Positions 47,781 through 57,965 of a stretch of 64,000 nucleotides of DNA are shown piece by piece (within the stretch, counting starts at the first letter, position 1; the number at the start of each line of letters is the position of its first letter). The position numbers and the translations under genes are program-made. Origin of the DNA: Kosakonia oryzendophytica (lineage in GTDB: Bacteria > Pseudomonadota > Gammaproteobacteria > Enterobacterales > Enterobacteriaceae); contig NZ_FMAY01000001.1 in NCBI RefSeq assembly GCF_900094925.1, positions 310,001-374,000 of the forward strand. The letters are read 5' to 3'. The notes beneath the pieces were generated by a model, which was not told where the DNA came from, made no database searches, and was given only the letters and a program-made list of their open reading frames with translations.

Positions 47781-49061
47781 TCATAATAACGAGCGCAAAC
47801 CTGCCGCTTTATTTTCGATTTCCTGCCACTCTTGCTCCGCATCAGAACCCGGCACAATGCCAGCCCCGGCATAAAGACGGACAGTGTTACCGTTGATTTT
47901 CGCCGAACGCAGCGCCACGCAAAATTCACTCTGCGCACGGGATAAATAGCCTGCGGAGCCGGCATACCATTCGCGCTCGAACGGCTCATGCTGTTGAATA
48001 AACGCCCAGGCTTCGCGACGCGGCAGCCCGGCGACAGCCGCCGTGGGTTGCAGCAACTGTAAGCACAGCGCATCATCCGGCGTTTGCAAATCGGTCCAGA
48101 TACAGCGGCGTAAATGCTGCACCTTACGCAGCCGGATCACCTGCGGCGGTAATACCTCCAACGCGCCGGTTTCCCGTTGCAGGCGCTGGCAGATATCCTC
48201 CACGACCAGCATGTTTTCCCGCTGGTTTTTATCATCACTCATCAGCCAGTCGGCAAGACGCTGCGCCTGCTGGTCATCGTCATGACTGGCGACGGTGCCC
48301 GCCAGCGCTTCGGTGCGCAACGCCGTACCGCGCCGCCGCCACAACCGCTCAGGCGAGGAGCCTAAAAAAGCCTGTTGCGCATCGAAGGCAAACAAAAAGT
48401 GAAAGCAGTGATGGTTGAGGCGGCGACTGGCGGCCATCAGCGAGGCGGCATGCACAGCGTTGGAGAACGCGTAATCCGTTGCTCTGGCAAGGACCACTTT
48501 ATCCAGCTCCGCTTTGTCGAGCGCACGAAGCGCCTGCGCCATCAGCGTCTCCCAGCCTTCGCGATCCGGAACATGTCGCTGTTCAACGCACACCTGTTGC
48601 GCACTCGCCAACGGTTTAAACGCCGTCAGCGTTTGCAGAAAATCCGCCGCGTGCACAGCATCATCATGCAAGGAGTGCTCGCTCAACAGATAGAGGCGTA
48701 ATATCGCCTGCCCGCCTTCCCGTCGCCATTCCAGGCGCGGCAAAAACAGTGCGCCCTGCTGCAGATTAAACGCGTTCAGCCCCCATGCGCGAACATCGTC
48801 AGGGCATTGCTGTAAAAACTGCTGTGCAAGGGGTAATGAAGCAAAGTGGCGCAGCGCGCCAAGCGCGGCGGCTTCATCTTCGCCGCTACGCTGCTGCCAG
48901 TAAAACTGGGGGTAGACGGGCTGGCTGGCAAGCCAGGCAAGGGGATCGAACGAGTCATTTAACGGGAAAGGGGCATCAAAAAAGCAAAAACCGGGCGAAT
49001 GGGGTAAATCGTCAGCCAGGCGGTTGTGCAGATGCTCCAGCGCAGAGGAAATGGAATACAC
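47781..49061 (-). CDS. menF: Isochorismate synthase MenF
   Basis: MenF converts chorismate to isochorismate for menaquinone. It starts with GTG at 49061 behind a strong AGGGAGGGG site; E. coli menF also begins with GTG. It has 426 residues (E. coli 431). Family motifs are KVVLARATDY (with the catalytic Lys near 190), SSPERLWRRRG, LRTEALAGTVAS, NMLVVEDICQRL and, near the C-terminus, LYAGAGIVPGSDAEQEWQEIENKA. It is the first men gene, 86 bases before menD, so a further promoter could lie in that gap. Confidence 0.96.
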   Translation of the reverse strand: MYSISSALEHLHNRLADDLPHSPGFCFFDAPFPLNDSFDPLAWLASQPVYPQFYWQQRSGEDEAAALGALRHFASLPLAQQFLQQCPDDVRAWGLNAFNLQQGALFLPRLEWRREGGQAILRLYLLSEHSLHDDAVHAADFLQTLTAFKPLASAQQVCVEQRHVPDREGWETLMAQALRALDKAELDKVVLARATDYAFSNAVHAASLMAASRRLNHHCFHFLFAFDAQQAFLGSSPERLWRRRGTALRTEALAGTVASHDDDQQAQRLADWLMSDDKNQRENMLVVEDICQRLQRETGALEVLPPQVIRLRKVQHLRRCIWTDLQTPDDALCLQLLQPTAAVAGLPRREAWAFIQQHEPFEREWYAGSAGYLSRAQSEFCVALRSAKINGNTVRLYAGAGIVPGSDAEQEWQEIENKAAGLRSLL

Positions 49062-49089
49062 GCGAACCCCTCCCTGTTAAAAACCACAT

Positions 49090-49095
49090 AGTATA
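49090..49095 (-). promoter_or_regulatory. candidate -10 element of menF
   Basis: On the minus strand TATACT lies about 29 bases before the menF GTG, preceded by TTG as an extended element (CCTTGTATACT). No good -35 is present. It sits in a dyad (AAGGTACTT...AAGTACCT, about 49098-49123) between elaB and menF. Confidence 0.3.
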
Positions 49096-49148
49096 CAAGG
49101 TACTTAGGGTAAGAGAAGTACCTCTTTCCAGGGAGGGGACGTGAGGTG

Positions 49149-49454
49149 TTAGCGGCGAGCTAACAGCAGCCCCAGCACCAGGCCGACAGCTGCACCTACA
49201 CCAACGCCCTGCCACGGTTTTTCGTGCACGTAGTCGTCGGCGCGATAGACCGCTTTTTTGGCGCGGTAGTAGTAGGTGTCCGACGCGCTACTGACGCGGT
49301 TTTTCACCTCATTCAGCGCTTGTTCGGCACGGGCTTTAAGCTCGATATACTTCTGGTCAGCAGGGTCACCCGAGGAGCGGAGTACTTCTTCCAGCGTTTC
49401 GCTCAGCAGGGTCAGGTCGTCATCGATACGTGAATCATAAGAATGATATGACAT
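49149..49454 (-). CDS. elaB: ElaB, tail-anchored inner-membrane protein (DUF883)
   Basis: ElaB is a small DUF883 protein related to YqjD. It is anchored in the inner membrane by its C-terminus and, in E. coli, is induced in stationary phase; family members bind ribosomes. Its 101 residues equal E. coli. The N-terminal two-thirds are charged and helical (LTLLSETLEEVLRSSGDP...). The C-terminal hydrophobic segment GVGVGAAVGLVLGLLLARR, containing a glycine-zipper pattern, is the anchor. The start is preceded by GGAGAAAAGAG. It is expressed away from menF, with 87 bases between. Confidence 0.95.
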   Translation of the reverse strand: MSYHSYDSRIDDDLTLLSETLEEVLRSSGDPADQKYIELKARAEQALNEVKNRVSSASDTYYYRAKKAVYRADDYVHEKPWQGVGVGAAVGLVLGLLLARR

Positions 49455-49511
49455 CTCTTTTCTCCATGTTATGCACCTGTTTGCCCGCTAACTATAGACA
49501 ATAGCCGCCGG

Positions 49512-49973
49512 TTACGCCTGACCTACCTCCCGCGCCATGCCGATGTGCAAAATACCATCTTCGTCATACACGTCGGTCACCGGCTGAAAACCAAAATGGC
49601 CATAGAAAGATTGCAGATGCGCCTGTGCACCCAGGTATAACGCGTGCTGCGGCCAGTTTTGCATACAGGAAAGTATCGCCCTTTCCATTAACTGGTAGCC
49701 CAGTTTTTCGCCGCGAACCTGCGCACTGACAATCACCCGTCCGATAACCACCGGCGACAGATCATCGTCACTTTTCAGAATCCTCGCATACGCCACCAGT
49801 TGGTCACCTTTCCAGCCGAGGATATGGCGGTTCTCTCCTACCAGATCGTCCCCGTCGATATCCAGGTAGGGACACGTCTGCTCAACAACAAACACTTCGC
49901 AGCGCAGTTTCAGCAGCGCATAGAGTTCTGCAACGGTTAATGCCGAATGGTGAAGGTCCTGCCAGCGGATCAT
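49512..49973 (-). CDS. elaA: GNAT-family acetyltransferase ElaA
   Basis: ElaA is a GNAT acyltransferase whose substrate is unknown. With the start at 49973 ([17 protein letters not shown]) it has 153 residues, as in E. coli; the frame to 49997 adds an unlikely extension. The GNAT acetyl-CoA loop is seen in [22 protein letters not shown] (residues about 75-97), and the C-terminal [18 protein letters not shown] is typical. It is divergent from rnz, with 72 bases between. Confidence 0.94.
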   Translation of the reverse strand: MIRWQDLHHSALTVAELYALLKLRCEVFVVEQTCPYLDIDGDDLVGENRHILGWKGDQLVAYARILKSDDDLSPVVIGRVIVSAQVRGEKLGYQLMERAILSCMQNWPQHALYLGAQAHLQSFYGHFGFQPVTDVYDEDGILHIGMAREVGQA

Positions 49974-50045
49974 ATTCTGCTCCTTATTTATCATCACCTC
50001 GTTATACTAAATTTTTTTACATTCCGGCAAAGGACACGGCGTATT

Positions 50046-50963
50046 GTGGAATTGATTTTTTTAGGCACCTCGGCGGGCGTCCCCACGCGGGGGCGTAATG
50101 TCACCTCGCTGCTACTGAACTTGCAGCATCCCACGCGTGCGGGCCTGTGGATGTTCGACTGTGGTGAAGGCACGCAGCACCAGATGCTGCGCACCGCTTT
50201 TCATCCTGGCAAACTGGATAAGATTTTTATCAGCCATTTGCATGGTGACCATCTGTTTGGCCTGCCAGGGCTACTGTGTAGCCGCTCGATGGCGGGCAAT
50301 GTCCAACCGTTACAGATCTATGGGCCAAAAGGGATCCGAGAGTTTGTCGAGACCGCGCTGCGTCTGAGCGGTTCGTGGACAGACTACCCGTTAACCATCG
50401 AAGAGGTCAGGCCAGGTCTGGTAGTTGATGACGGGCTTCGCAGCGTAACGGCTTACCCGCTTGCGCACCCGGTGGAGTGTTATGGCTTCCGCGTTGAAGA
50501 GCACGATAAACCCGGTGCATTAAATGCACAGGCGCTTGCTGCACAAGGCATTATGCCCGGTCCGCTGTTCCAGCGACTGAAAGCTGGTGAAACGATCACG
50601 CTGGAGGATGGGCGTAGTATTAATGGCGCCGATTATCTGGCACCGGCAACCAGGGGCAAAAAACTGGCGATATTCGGTGATACGTCGCCCTGCGAGGCGT
50701 CACTGGCGCTGGCACAAGGGGTGGATCTTATCGTGCATGAAGCAACACTTGAGAGCGCCATGGAAGAGAAAGCCAATAGCCGGGGTCACAGCTCAACGCG
50801 CCAGGCTGCGCAACTTGCTGCAGATGCAGGTGCGGGTCGTCTGGTGATTACCCATCTCAGTTCACGCTATGATGAGCGTGGCAGTCTGGCATTACTGGCA
50901 GAATGCCGAACAATATTTGCGCAAACGGTACTTGCAGAAGATTTTCTGGTTGTTCGTCTATGA
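50046..50963 (+). CDS. rnz: Ribonuclease Z (ElaC/RNase BN)
   Basis: Ribonuclease Z is a zinc-dependent metallo-beta-lactamase-fold nuclease that can trim tRNA 3' ends and other RNAs. The GTG at 50046 ([18 protein letters not shown]) gives 305 residues, the E. coli length, with AAGGA about 10 bases upstream. The zinc motif [12 protein letters not shown] is at about residue 64. Further ligands are in the segment [13 protein letters not shown] (Asp) and [13 protein letters not shown] (His). cheV lies 77 bases downstream, where E. coli K-12 has elaD. Confidence 0.96.
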   Translation: MELIFLGTSAGVPTRGRNVTSLLLNLQHPTRAGLWMFDCGEGTQHQMLRTAFHPGKLDKIFISHLHGDHLFGLPGLLCSRSMAGNVQPLQIYGPKGIREFVETALRLSGSWTDYPLTIEEVRPGLVVDDGLRSVTAYPLAHPVECYGFRVEEHDKPGALNAQALAAQGIMPGPLFQRLKAGETITLEDGRSINGADYLAPATRGKKLAIFGDTSPCEASLALAQGVDLIVHEATLESAMEEKANSRGHSSTRQAAQLAADAGAGRLVITHLSSRYDERGSLALLAECRTIFAQTVLAEDFLVVRL

Positions 50964-50978
50964 TGTGATATTGAGCAC

Positions 50979-51005
50979 TCTATTTTTCCCTTAAGGTGCC
51001 GATAA
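50979..51005 (+). promoter_or_regulatory. flagellar sigma-28 (FliA) promoter for cheV
   Basis: The perfect FliA -10 element GCCGATAA lies at 50998-51005. With the standard 11-base spacer the -35 is TCTATTTT (50979-50986), matching 5 of 8 positions of TAAAGTTT. It stands 35 bases before the cheV start, as expected of a class III flagellar gene. Confidence 0.65.
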
Positions 51006-51040
51006 CAGTTTACACGCAGGCATTACTTATTGAGGGCATG

Positions 51041-52066
51041 ATGGATAACTTCCAGAAAGACATCGATGACAGGGCGAATCTTACTCTGTCGAACCGGTTT
51101 GAACTGTTGCTGTTTCGCCTTGGCACATCGTTAGATGCCGCTAAATCCGAGCTGTTTGGCATTAACGTTTTTAAATTGCGCGAAATCGTTCCGATGCCCA
51201 CCTTTACCCGTCCTGCGGGAATGAAGCCGCCATTGCTTGGCATGGTCAATATCCGCGATCAGGTGATCCCGGTGATTGACCTCGCCGCAGTGGCCGGGTG
51301 TAAGCCAGCAACAGGTCTCAATATTCTGCTGATCACCGAATATGCCCGTAGCGTGCAGGCATTTGCGGTGGAATCCGTAGAGAATATCATTCGCCTGGAC
51401 TGGAAACAGGTTCACACCGCAGAGAAAGCGATCAATGGTCGCTATATCACCAGTATTGCCTGCCTGGATGAAGATAAGGACACCAACAACCTTGCAATGG
51501 TGCTGGATGTTGAGCAGATCCTGTATGACATTGTGCCTGCGGATCATGACGTACACGGCGATCACGTGCCGGATAAAAAATTCAACCTTAAACCGGGTTC
51601 GGTGGCTATCGTGGCAGAAGACTCCAAAGTGGCGCGCGCCATGCTGGAAAAAGGTCTCAACGCGATGCAAATTCCGAATGCTATGCATATCACCGGTAAA
51701 GATGCCTGGGAGAAAATCCAGGTCATGGCACAGCAAGCGGAATCAGAAGGCGTGCCGGTAAGTGACAAAATTTCGATGGTATTAACCGACCTCGAAATGC
51801 CGGAGATGGATGGCTTCACCTTAACGCGTCTGATTAAAACCGACCCGCGTCTGAAGAACATTCCGGTGGTGATCCACTCATCACTCTCCGGCAGCGCCAA
51901 CGAAGATCACGTCCGCAAAGTTCAGGCGGATGGCTACGTCGCGAAGTTCGAAATTAACGAACTTTCCGCTGTGATTCAGGAAGTGCTCGACCGCGCGGCA
52001 AACAATATTCGCGGCCCGCTGATTAGCCACCATCAGATTGCCTCAACGCCGTTGCTGGCGAAGTAA
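51041..52066 (+). CDS. cheV: Chemotaxis coupling protein CheV (CheW-receiver fusion)
   Basis: CheV joins chemoreceptors to CheA like CheW and adds a regulatory receiver domain. The start at 51041 (MDNFQKDIDDRANLT) gives 341 residues, with GAGGG just upstream. The CheW-like domain covers about residues 20-165 (FKLREIVPMPTFTRP, LGMVNIRDQVIPVIDLA). A receiver domain runs from about 195 to 325, with acidic residues in AIVAEDSKVA, the phosphorylation Asp in MVLTDLEMPEMDGFT and the Lys in GYVAKFEINEL. Salmonella has a cheV in a similar place; E. coli K-12 has none. The promoter upstream has a FliA -10 element. A bidirectional terminator separates it from nuoN. Confidence 0.93.
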   Translation: MDNFQKDIDDRANLTLSNRFELLLFRLGTSLDAAKSELFGINVFKLREIVPMPTFTRPAGMKPPLLGMVNIRDQVIPVIDLAAVAGCKPATGLNILLITEYARSVQAFAVESVENIIRLDWKQVHTAEKAINGRYITSIACLDEDKDTNNLAMVLDVEQILYDIVPADHDVHGDHVPDKKFNLKPGSVAIVAEDSKVARAMLEKGLNAMQIPNAMHITGKDAWEKIQVMAQQAESEGVPVSDKISMVLTDLEMPEMDGFTLTRLIKTDPRLKNIPVVIHSSLSGSANEDHVRKVQADGYVAKFEINELSAVIQEVLDRAANNIRGPLISHHQIASTPLLAK

Positions 52067-52093
52067 CCTTCCCGACATCGTTATTGACCCCCA

Positions 52094-52124
52094 TAAAAAA
52101 ACCGCCGATATCGGCGGTTTTTCT
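52094..52124. terminator. bidirectional terminator between cheV and nuoN
   Basis: A-run, ACCGCCGATATCGGCGGT, T-run: the 9-bp palindrome is flanked by T-tracts on both strands and closes both cheV and the nuo operon. Confidence 0.92.
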
Positions 52125-52141
52125 TTTCATCTTCCGGCTTA

Positions 52142-53599
52142 TTACATCATTGGCATCGCCAGCTGTACGATGCTGATCAGCGGCTGCGGATAGATCCCCA
52201 GCAGCAGCACCAACAGGGCAGAGATCAGTACCACAATACCGCCCGCGCTGTATGCCCAGTCAGACGGCGCATCACGGTTCAATTGCTGCGGCGCACTCAG
52301 ATAGAGGCTCACCGCCACGCGCAGGTAGTAGTACAAACCAATCGCAGAACCCAGAACGACCGCGCCCGTCAGCCACCACAGATGCGCCTGAACGCCCATC
52401 GCCAGGATGTAGAACTTACCGATAAAGCCTAAGGTCATCGGAATACCGGCCAGCGACAACATCATCACGGTCATTACCGCAGAGAGGATCGGACGGTGCC
52501 AGAACAGGCCGCGATAGGAATAGAGCGACTCCGCATCCGGGCCGCGATAAGGGCTGGACATCAGGCTCACTACACCGAACGCGCCAAGGCTGCTGAACAG
52601 ATAGCCCGCCAGATAAACACCCACGGTCTCCATCGACATCTGACCGCTTTGCAGCGCAATCAGCGCCACCAGCAAATAACCCAGGTGGGAGATGGAAGAG
52701 TAACCGAGCAGACGTTTAATATTGGTCTGGCTCAGCGCCATCAGGTTACCGAAGATAATAGAGGCGAAGGCGATAATGCCCAACACCACACGCACGGCTT
52801 CACTGTTACCAACCGGCGCGTAGAGGAACAGACGCATCACCACACCAAAAATGGCGATCTTACTGGCGGTGGCCAGAAAAGTGGAAACCGGAGCAGGCGC
52901 GCCCTGGTAAACATCAGGCGTCCACAGGTGGAACGGCACCAGCGACAGTTTAAAGCCAAGGCCAACAATCATCAGCCCCAACCCCGTCAACAGCAGCGGT
53001 TCATGCAGCACGTTCTGACCCAGCGCTTTACCGATGGCGACAAACGCCAGGTTGCCAGTCTGCGCGTACACCAGTGCAATACCAAACAGCAGGAATGAAG
53101 AGGCCGCTGCGGAAAGAATGGTGTATTTGATACTGGCTTCCAGTGAGCGTTTCTGACGGAAGGCGTAGCCAACCAGGCCAAATAACGGCAGCGAAATCAG
53201 TTCAATACCGAGGAACAGCGACGCCATATGGTTAGCGTTCGCCAGCAAAATGCCGCCCAGAGCGGCAATCAGCACCAGCAGATAGAACTCTTCTTTGTTG
53301 TCGGTGTAACCTTCCAGCCACGGATAGGCGAAAGTACACGTGGCGAGGCTCGCCAGCAGCACCAGCCCGGTGTACAGCATGGCATAGCCGTCAACGCGCA
53401 TCAGCGGGGTAACATCCATCGCCCCTGCCTGACCGACAAACCACAGGGAGAGCAGCGCGACGTTGAGACCAATGACCGACAGCGTGGCATTGAGGAAATG
53501 GTTGCGTCGCCACGCAATGGAGAGCATCACAACCACCACCGTCAATCCGACGATCAGCAGCGGCAGCAGCGCAATCAGGTGTTGTGGAGTTATTGTCAT
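52142..53599 (-). CDS. nuoN: NADH:quinone oxidoreductase subunit N
   Basis: NuoN is one of three antiporter-like proton-pumping subunits of the complex I membrane arm. It has 485 residues, as in E. coli, and about 14 hydrophobic helices. Conserved charged residues of the family are within membrane stretches: Glu in [17 protein letters not shown], Lys in [21 protein letters not shown] and Lys in [20 protein letters not shown]. It is the last gene of the operon; nuoM ends 6 bases before it. Confidence 0.97.
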   Translation of the reverse strand: MTITPQHLIALLPLLIVGLTVVVVMLSIAWRRNHFLNATLSVIGLNVALLSLWFVGQAGAMDVTPLMRVDGYAMLYTGLVLLASLATCTFAYPWLEGYTDNKEEFYLLVLIAALGGILLANANHMASLFLGIELISLPLFGLVGYAFRQKRSLEASIKYTILSAAASSFLLFGIALVYAQTGNLAFVAIGKALGQNVLHEPLLLTGLGLMIVGLGFKLSLVPFHLWTPDVYQGAPAPVSTFLATASKIAIFGVVMRLFLYAPVGNSEAVRVVLGIIAFASIIFGNLMALSQTNIKRLLGYSSISHLGYLLVALIALQSGQMSMETVGVYLAGYLFSSLGAFGVVSLMSSPYRGPDAESLYSYRGLFWHRPILSAVMTVMMLSLAGIPMTLGFIGKFYILAMGVQAHLWWLTGAVVLGSAIGLYYYLRVAVSLYLSAPQQLNRDAPSDWAYSAGGIVVLISALLVLLLGIYPQPLISIVQLAMPMM

Positions 53600-53605
53600 G
53601 GCGAT

Positions 53606-55135
53606 TTACGGCCTTGTAGTAGTAACGGAATTAACAAACCACTGCTGGATATTGCCCATCGCGGAATGCGAGGTATCCAGAATCGGCTGCGGATAGAAGC
53701 CGAGCAGTACCAGAAGCACGACCAGAATCAGGATCATAAACAGTTCGCGCAGTGACAACCCCGGCAGCTCAGCGCTGGCCAGTTCGCTCTTCGCTTTACC
53801 GAAGTAGGCGCGGTGCAGCATCGCCAGCGAATAAACTGACGCAAAGACCAGACCGAAGGTGGAAATCACGGTGATCACCGGCACGACCTGATAGCTGCCG
53901 AAGAGGATCATAAACTCACCGACGAAGTTCCCCGTTCCCGGCATACCAAGCGTTGCCACGGCAAAGAACATCGACAGCGCCGGCAACCATTTAATCTTGC
54001 CCCACAATCCACCCATCATCCGCATATCGCGGGTATGCAGGCGTTCGTACAACTGGCCGCAAAGAATAAACAGACCGGCCGCAGAGAGACCATGCGCAAT
54101 CATCTGGATAACCGCGCCCTGGTACGCCAGCTGGTTACCGGTGTAAATCGCAATCAGCACGAAACCCATGTGCGACACAGATGTGTAGGCAATCAGACGT
54201 TTGATATCGGTCTGGGTGAAGGCCATCCACGCACCGTAGAAAATGCCGATAACACCCAGCCACATGGCGATGGGCGCAAACTCTGCCGACGCGTTAGGGA
54301 ACAGCGGCAGCGAGAAGCGCAGCAGACCGTAGGCCGCCGTTTTCAGCAGGATCCCTGCGAGGTCCACGGAACCAGCGGTCGGCGCTTGTGAGTGCGCGTC
54401 CGGCAACCAGCCATGCAGCGGTACCACCGGCATTTTCACTGCAAAGGCAATGAAGAAGCCGAGCATTAACAGGTATTCGACGTTGTCAGACATCGGCGTT
54501 TTCAGCAGATCCTGATAATCGAAAGTCCATACGCCCGTCGCGTTGTAGTGCACCAGCACCAGCGCCAGGATGGCAATCAACATCACCAGACCACTGGCCT
54601 GGGTATAGATGAAGAATTTAGTCGCGGCGGTAATACGCGTCTTCCCGTCGGAGGCTTTGTGGCCCCACAGTGCGATCAGGAAGTACATCGGCACCAGCAT
54701 CATTTCCCAGAAGAAGAAGAACAGGAACATGTCGATGGCAAGGAACACGCCGATAACGCCGCCCAGGATCCACATCAGGTTAAGATGGAAGAAGCCCTGG
54801 TATTTTTCGATTTCACGCCAGGAGCAAAGCACCGCCAGCACACCGAGGAAACCCGTCAGGGTCACCATCAGCAACGACAGGCCATCCAGACCGAGATGGA
54901 TACTGATGCCAAAGCGCGGGATCCAGTCCAGTTTGAACGACTCCTGCCATTGCGGGAACTGGGTGGCCTGCGTCAGAGAGTAGCCGCCCTGCAACCAAAG
55001 ATGCAGAGAGAGTGCCAGCGTCAGTCCCATGGTAATCAGCGCGATCCAGCGCGGCACCTTCACGCCGAAGCGTTCGGTCTGCCAGCAGAGGAAGCCGCCG
55101 ATAAAGGGGATGAGTATTAGCCAGGGTAATAACAT
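53606..55135 (-). CDS. nuoM: NADH:quinone oxidoreductase subunit M
   Basis: NuoM is the second antiporter-like proton-translocating subunit. It has 509 residues, as in E. coli. Key motifs are FFFFWEMMLVPMYFLIALWG (helix 5 Glu), FAVKMPVVPLHGWLPDAHSQAP (helix 7-8 Lys) and QTDIKRLIAYTSVSHMGFVLIA. The gene is preceded by an unusually long, structured 128-base gap after nuoL. Confidence 0.97.
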   Translation of the reverse strand: MLLPWLILIPFIGGFLCWQTERFGVKVPRWIALITMGLTLALSLHLWLQGGYSLTQATQFPQWQESFKLDWIPRFGISIHLGLDGLSLLMVTLTGFLGVLAVLCSWREIEKYQGFFHLNLMWILGGVIGVFLAIDMFLFFFFWEMMLVPMYFLIALWGHKASDGKTRITAATKFFIYTQASGLVMLIAILALVLVHYNATGVWTFDYQDLLKTPMSDNVEYLLMLGFFIAFAVKMPVVPLHGWLPDAHSQAPTAGSVDLAGILLKTAAYGLLRFSLPLFPNASAEFAPIAMWLGVIGIFYGAWMAFTQTDIKRLIAYTSVSHMGFVLIAIYTGNQLAYQGAVIQMIAHGLSAAGLFILCGQLYERLHTRDMRMMGGLWGKIKWLPALSMFFAVATLGMPGTGNFVGEFMILFGSYQVVPVITVISTFGLVFASVYSLAMLHRAYFGKAKSELASAELPGLSLRELFMILILVVLLVLLGFYPQPILDTSHSAMGNIQQWFVNSVTTTRP

Positions 55136-55158
55136 GGCGGTGTATGTCCCTTATATTA

Positions 55159-55248
55159 ATTCCTGTTCAGGCTATCGTGCTCGCCAGCCTGATTAGCAGG
55201 AATACTTACCTAAAATATGTTTTCATCGGAGGCGGAGTTCCCCGCCTC
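55159..55248 (-). other. two RNA hairpins in the nuoL-nuoM spacer
   Basis: Two dyads fill the spacer. The first has outer arms ATTCCTG (55159-55165) and CAGGAAT (55197-55203), with inner arms CAGGCT (55168-55173) and AGCCTG (55186-55191). The second is GAGGCGG (55229-55235) with CCGCCTC (55242-55248). No T-run follows on the minus strand, so neither is a standard terminator. They may protect or process the mRNA. I could not run folding software. Confidence 0.45.
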
Positions 55249-55263
55249 ACAACTCACACAAAC

Positions 55264-57105
55264 TCAACGCAATACCATCAACAGCGCCAGCACCACAACG
55301 GCACCAATGCTCATCGACGCCACATACCAGCGCAGGTATCCGTTCTCGCTAAACAGCAGACCTTTGCCTGCAAAGCGGGACAGGATCGCCGGGATGTTCA
55401 TCAGTGCATTCAGCGGGTCGCTCTTCAGCAGCCACGCAATACCGAGGTACGGTTTGACGAATACGCGATCGTACAGCCAGTCGAAGCCCCAGGCATTGAA
55501 CCACCAGGTACCGAAGAAGCGCCCTGCCGCACTGTTGGCAACCGAAGTCACCAGCGTACGTTTACCCAGCCACAGCCAGGCGGCCAGCAGGATACCGATG
55601 ATCGCTACCGCACCAGACGCGACTTCCAGCATCACCACACTGCTGTGCGCAAGCTCGGTGGTATCCGGCAGTACGCCTTTCAGCGGCGGCACAATCATTG
55701 CGCCAATAAAGGTGGAGAGCACCAGCAACACGATCAGCGGCAGATGATGGGTGATGCCCTTCCCTGCATGCGCGTGAATTTGTTCTTTCCCGTGGAAAAC
55801 GATGAAAATCAGGCGGAAGGTATACAGCGATGTCATAAACGCACCGACCAGGCCCGCGATCATCAGATTGATATGACCGTTAGCCACTGCACCTGCCAGG
55901 ATCTCATCTTTACTGAAGAAACCGGCGGTCAGCATCGGCAGCGCAGACAGCGCGGCGCCCCCCACCAGGAAGCAGACATACACCAGCGGAATCGACTTAC
56001 GCAGACCGCCCATTTTGAAGATGTTCTGTTCGTGATGGCAGGCGAGGATCACCGAACCGGACGACAGGAACAGCAGCGCTTTAAAGAACGCATGCGTCAT
56101 CAGGTGGAAAATCGCCGCATCCCATGCCTGCACGCCCAGCGCCAGGAACATGTAACCAATCTGGCTCATCGTCGAGTACGCGAGTACGCGTTTGATATCC
56201 GTTTGCACCAGCGCGGCGAAACCGGCCATCAGCAACGTCACCGCACCGACAATACCCACCAAATGCAGCACTTCCGGCGTCAGCAGGAACAGACCATGAG
56301 TACGGGCAATCAGATAGACGCCTGCGGTCACCATGGTGGCGGCGTGGATCAACGCTGAAACCGGAGTCGGACCGGCCATTGCATCTGCAAGCCAGGTTTG
56401 CAACGGAAGTTGCGCGGATTTACCTACCGCACCGCCCAGTAACATCAGCGTTGCCCACATCAGCATGGTGTTGCCATTCGCAAAGTGCTGCGGTGCCAGT
56501 TCCACCATTTCGCGGAAGTTCAGCGTGCCCAGTTCGTTGTAGAGAATGAACAACGCAAACGCGAGGAACACATCACCAACACGGGTCACGACAAACGCTT
56601 TCATTGCCGCTGCGCCATTCTTTGGATCGGTGTAATAGAAACCGATCAGCAGGTAAGAGCACAGCCCCACGCCTTCCCAGCCGAGATACATCAGCAACAG
56701 GTTATCGCCCAGCACCAGCACCACCATGCTCGCAATGAACAGGTTGGTGTAAGCGAAGAAGCGGGAGTAGCCCTCTTCACCGCGCATATACCAGGAAGCG
56801 AACATGTGGATCAGGAAACCCACACCGGTCACGACTGACAGCATGGTTAACGACAGCCCGTCCAGCACCAGGTTGAAACCGATATTGAAATCGCCAACCG
56901 CCATCCAGGTCCACAGTGGTTTAGCGAAAGGCTGCTGACCATTGTTGAAAAAATCAACGCCGACAATCGCCGTGACCAGTGCCGCCAGACCAATCGACCC
57001 CACCCCCACGGTAGCGGAGAGGTTTTCTGACCAGCGCCCACGGGAAAAGGCCAGCAATACAAAGCCAATTAAAGGAAAAATAATGGTTAAGGCGAGCATG
57101 TTCAT
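55264..57105 (-). CDS. nuoL: NADH:quinone oxidoreductase subunit L
   Basis: NuoL is the distal antiporter-like proton-pumping subunit, whose long amphipathic helix ties the membrane arm together. It has 613 residues, as in E. coli. Visible motifs include [20 protein letters not shown] (helix 5 Glu), [35 protein letters not shown] and [24 protein letters not shown]. The last 120 residues form the lateral helix and final membrane helix. It overlaps nuoK (ATGA). Confidence 0.97.
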   Translation of the reverse strand: MNMLALTIIFPLIGFVLLAFSRGRWSENLSATVGVGSIGLAALVTAIVGVDFFNNGQQPFAKPLWTWMAVGDFNIGFNLVLDGLSLTMLSVVTGVGFLIHMFASWYMRGEEGYSRFFAYTNLFIASMVVLVLGDNLLLMYLGWEGVGLCSYLLIGFYYTDPKNGAAAMKAFVVTRVGDVFLAFALFILYNELGTLNFREMVELAPQHFANGNTMLMWATLMLLGGAVGKSAQLPLQTWLADAMAGPTPVSALIHAATMVTAGVYLIARTHGLFLLTPEVLHLVGIVGAVTLLMAGFAALVQTDIKRVLAYSTMSQIGYMFLALGVQAWDAAIFHLMTHAFFKALLFLSSGSVILACHHEQNIFKMGGLRKSIPLVYVCFLVGGAALSALPMLTAGFFSKDEILAGAVANGHINLMIAGLVGAFMTSLYTFRLIFIVFHGKEQIHAHAGKGITHHLPLIVLLVLSTFIGAMIVPPLKGVLPDTTELAHSSVVMLEVASGAVAIIGILLAAWLWLGKRTLVTSVANSAAGRFFGTWWFNAWGFDWLYDRVFVKPYLGIAWLLKSDPLNALMNIPAILSRFAGKGLLFSENGYLRWYVASMSIGAVVVLALLMVLR

Positions 57106-57404
57106 CCACGCATCTCACTTACTGAATCGATATTCAGATTCTGGCGGCGACGATGGAGTTGCAGCAGCAACGCCAGGCCAATGCTCGCTTCCGCAGCCGC
57201 GAGGCTGATCGCGAGGATATACATTACCTGACCGTCGGTCTGGCCCCAGTAGCTGCCCGCGACCACAAAGGCCAGCGCGGCGGCGTTAATCATGATTTCC
57301 AACCCAATCAGCATAAACAGCAGATTGCGGCGGATAACCAGACCGGTTAACCCCAAAACAAACAAAATCGCAGCGAGGATCAGTCCATGTTGCAAGGGGA
57401 TCAT
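57102..57404 (-). CDS. nuoK: NADH:quinone oxidoreductase subunit K
   Basis: NuoK is a small three-helix membrane subunit, 100 residues as in E. coli, related to MrpC. The two buried glutamates needed for proton transfer are seen in [15 protein letters not shown] and [15 protein letters not shown]. It overlaps both neighbours by four bases, giving translational coupling between nuoJ, nuoK and nuoL. Confidence 0.97.
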   Translation of the reverse strand: MIPLQHGLILAAILFVLGLTGLVIRRNLLFMLIGLEIMINAAALAFVVAGSYWGQTDGQVMYILAISLAAAEASIGLALLLQLHRRRQNLNIDSVSEMRG

Positions 57405-57955
57405 GCGCGCTCCTCCGTTTTTCTTTTTGCGCGGTCATCAGCGCGATTGCTCAGCACTTCGCCCATACGATCTTCACGCCCTACGTGGAAGGCGACAACC
57501 AGACCAGCCAGCAGCAGCATTGACGCCAGCTCGACCGCCAGTACGTAAGGACCAAACAGTGTGATGCCGACCTCTTTCGCATTGATCGGCGTACCCTCGA
57601 TGCCCTGATCGTTCACGCCAAGGATGGCATAAATCATGACCACCAGCAGTACGGCGGAGAGCAGTGCCGGACCTACCCAGATTTGCGGAGAGAGCCAGTT
57701 GCGCTCCTGCTCGACAACGGTATTGCCCAGGTTGAGCATCATCACCACGAACACAAACAGCACCATGATGGCCCCGGCGTAAACGATGATCTCCAGCGCA
57801 CCGGCGAAGTACGCGCCGAGTGAGAAGAAAACCCCGGCAATCGCCAACAGGGACACAATCAGGTACAGCAACGCATGCACCGGGTTGGTATGCGTAATCA
57901 CGCGAACCGTCGTCAGGATGGCGACCAGGCCACAGATATAAAAAGCGAACTCCAT
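57401..57955 (-). CDS. nuoJ: NADH:quinone oxidoreductase subunit J
   Basis: NuoJ is a five-helix membrane subunit close to the quinone site. The start at 57955 ([16 protein letters not shown]) gives 184 residues, as in E. coli; the frame to 58018 overlaps nuoI and is not supported. The conserved helix 3 segment [23 protein letters not shown] includes the pi-bulge region. It lies 10 bases after nuoI. Confidence 0.97.
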   Translation of the reverse strand: MEFAFYICGLVAILTTVRVITHTNPVHALLYLIVSLLAIAGVFFSLGAYFAGALEIIVYAGAIMVLFVFVVMMLNLGNTVVEQERNWLSPQIWVGPALLSAVLLVVMIYAILGVNDQGIEGTPINAKEVGITLFGPYVLAVELASMLLLAGLVVAFHVGREDRMGEVLSNRADDRAKRKTEERA

Positions 57956-57965
57956 TGCCCTCTCC

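Noticed and set aside
55144..56358. 404-codon plus-strand frame opposite nuoL
   Set aside because: The translation is His/Gln/Arg-rich without family resemblance and lies entirely over nuoL and its spacer.
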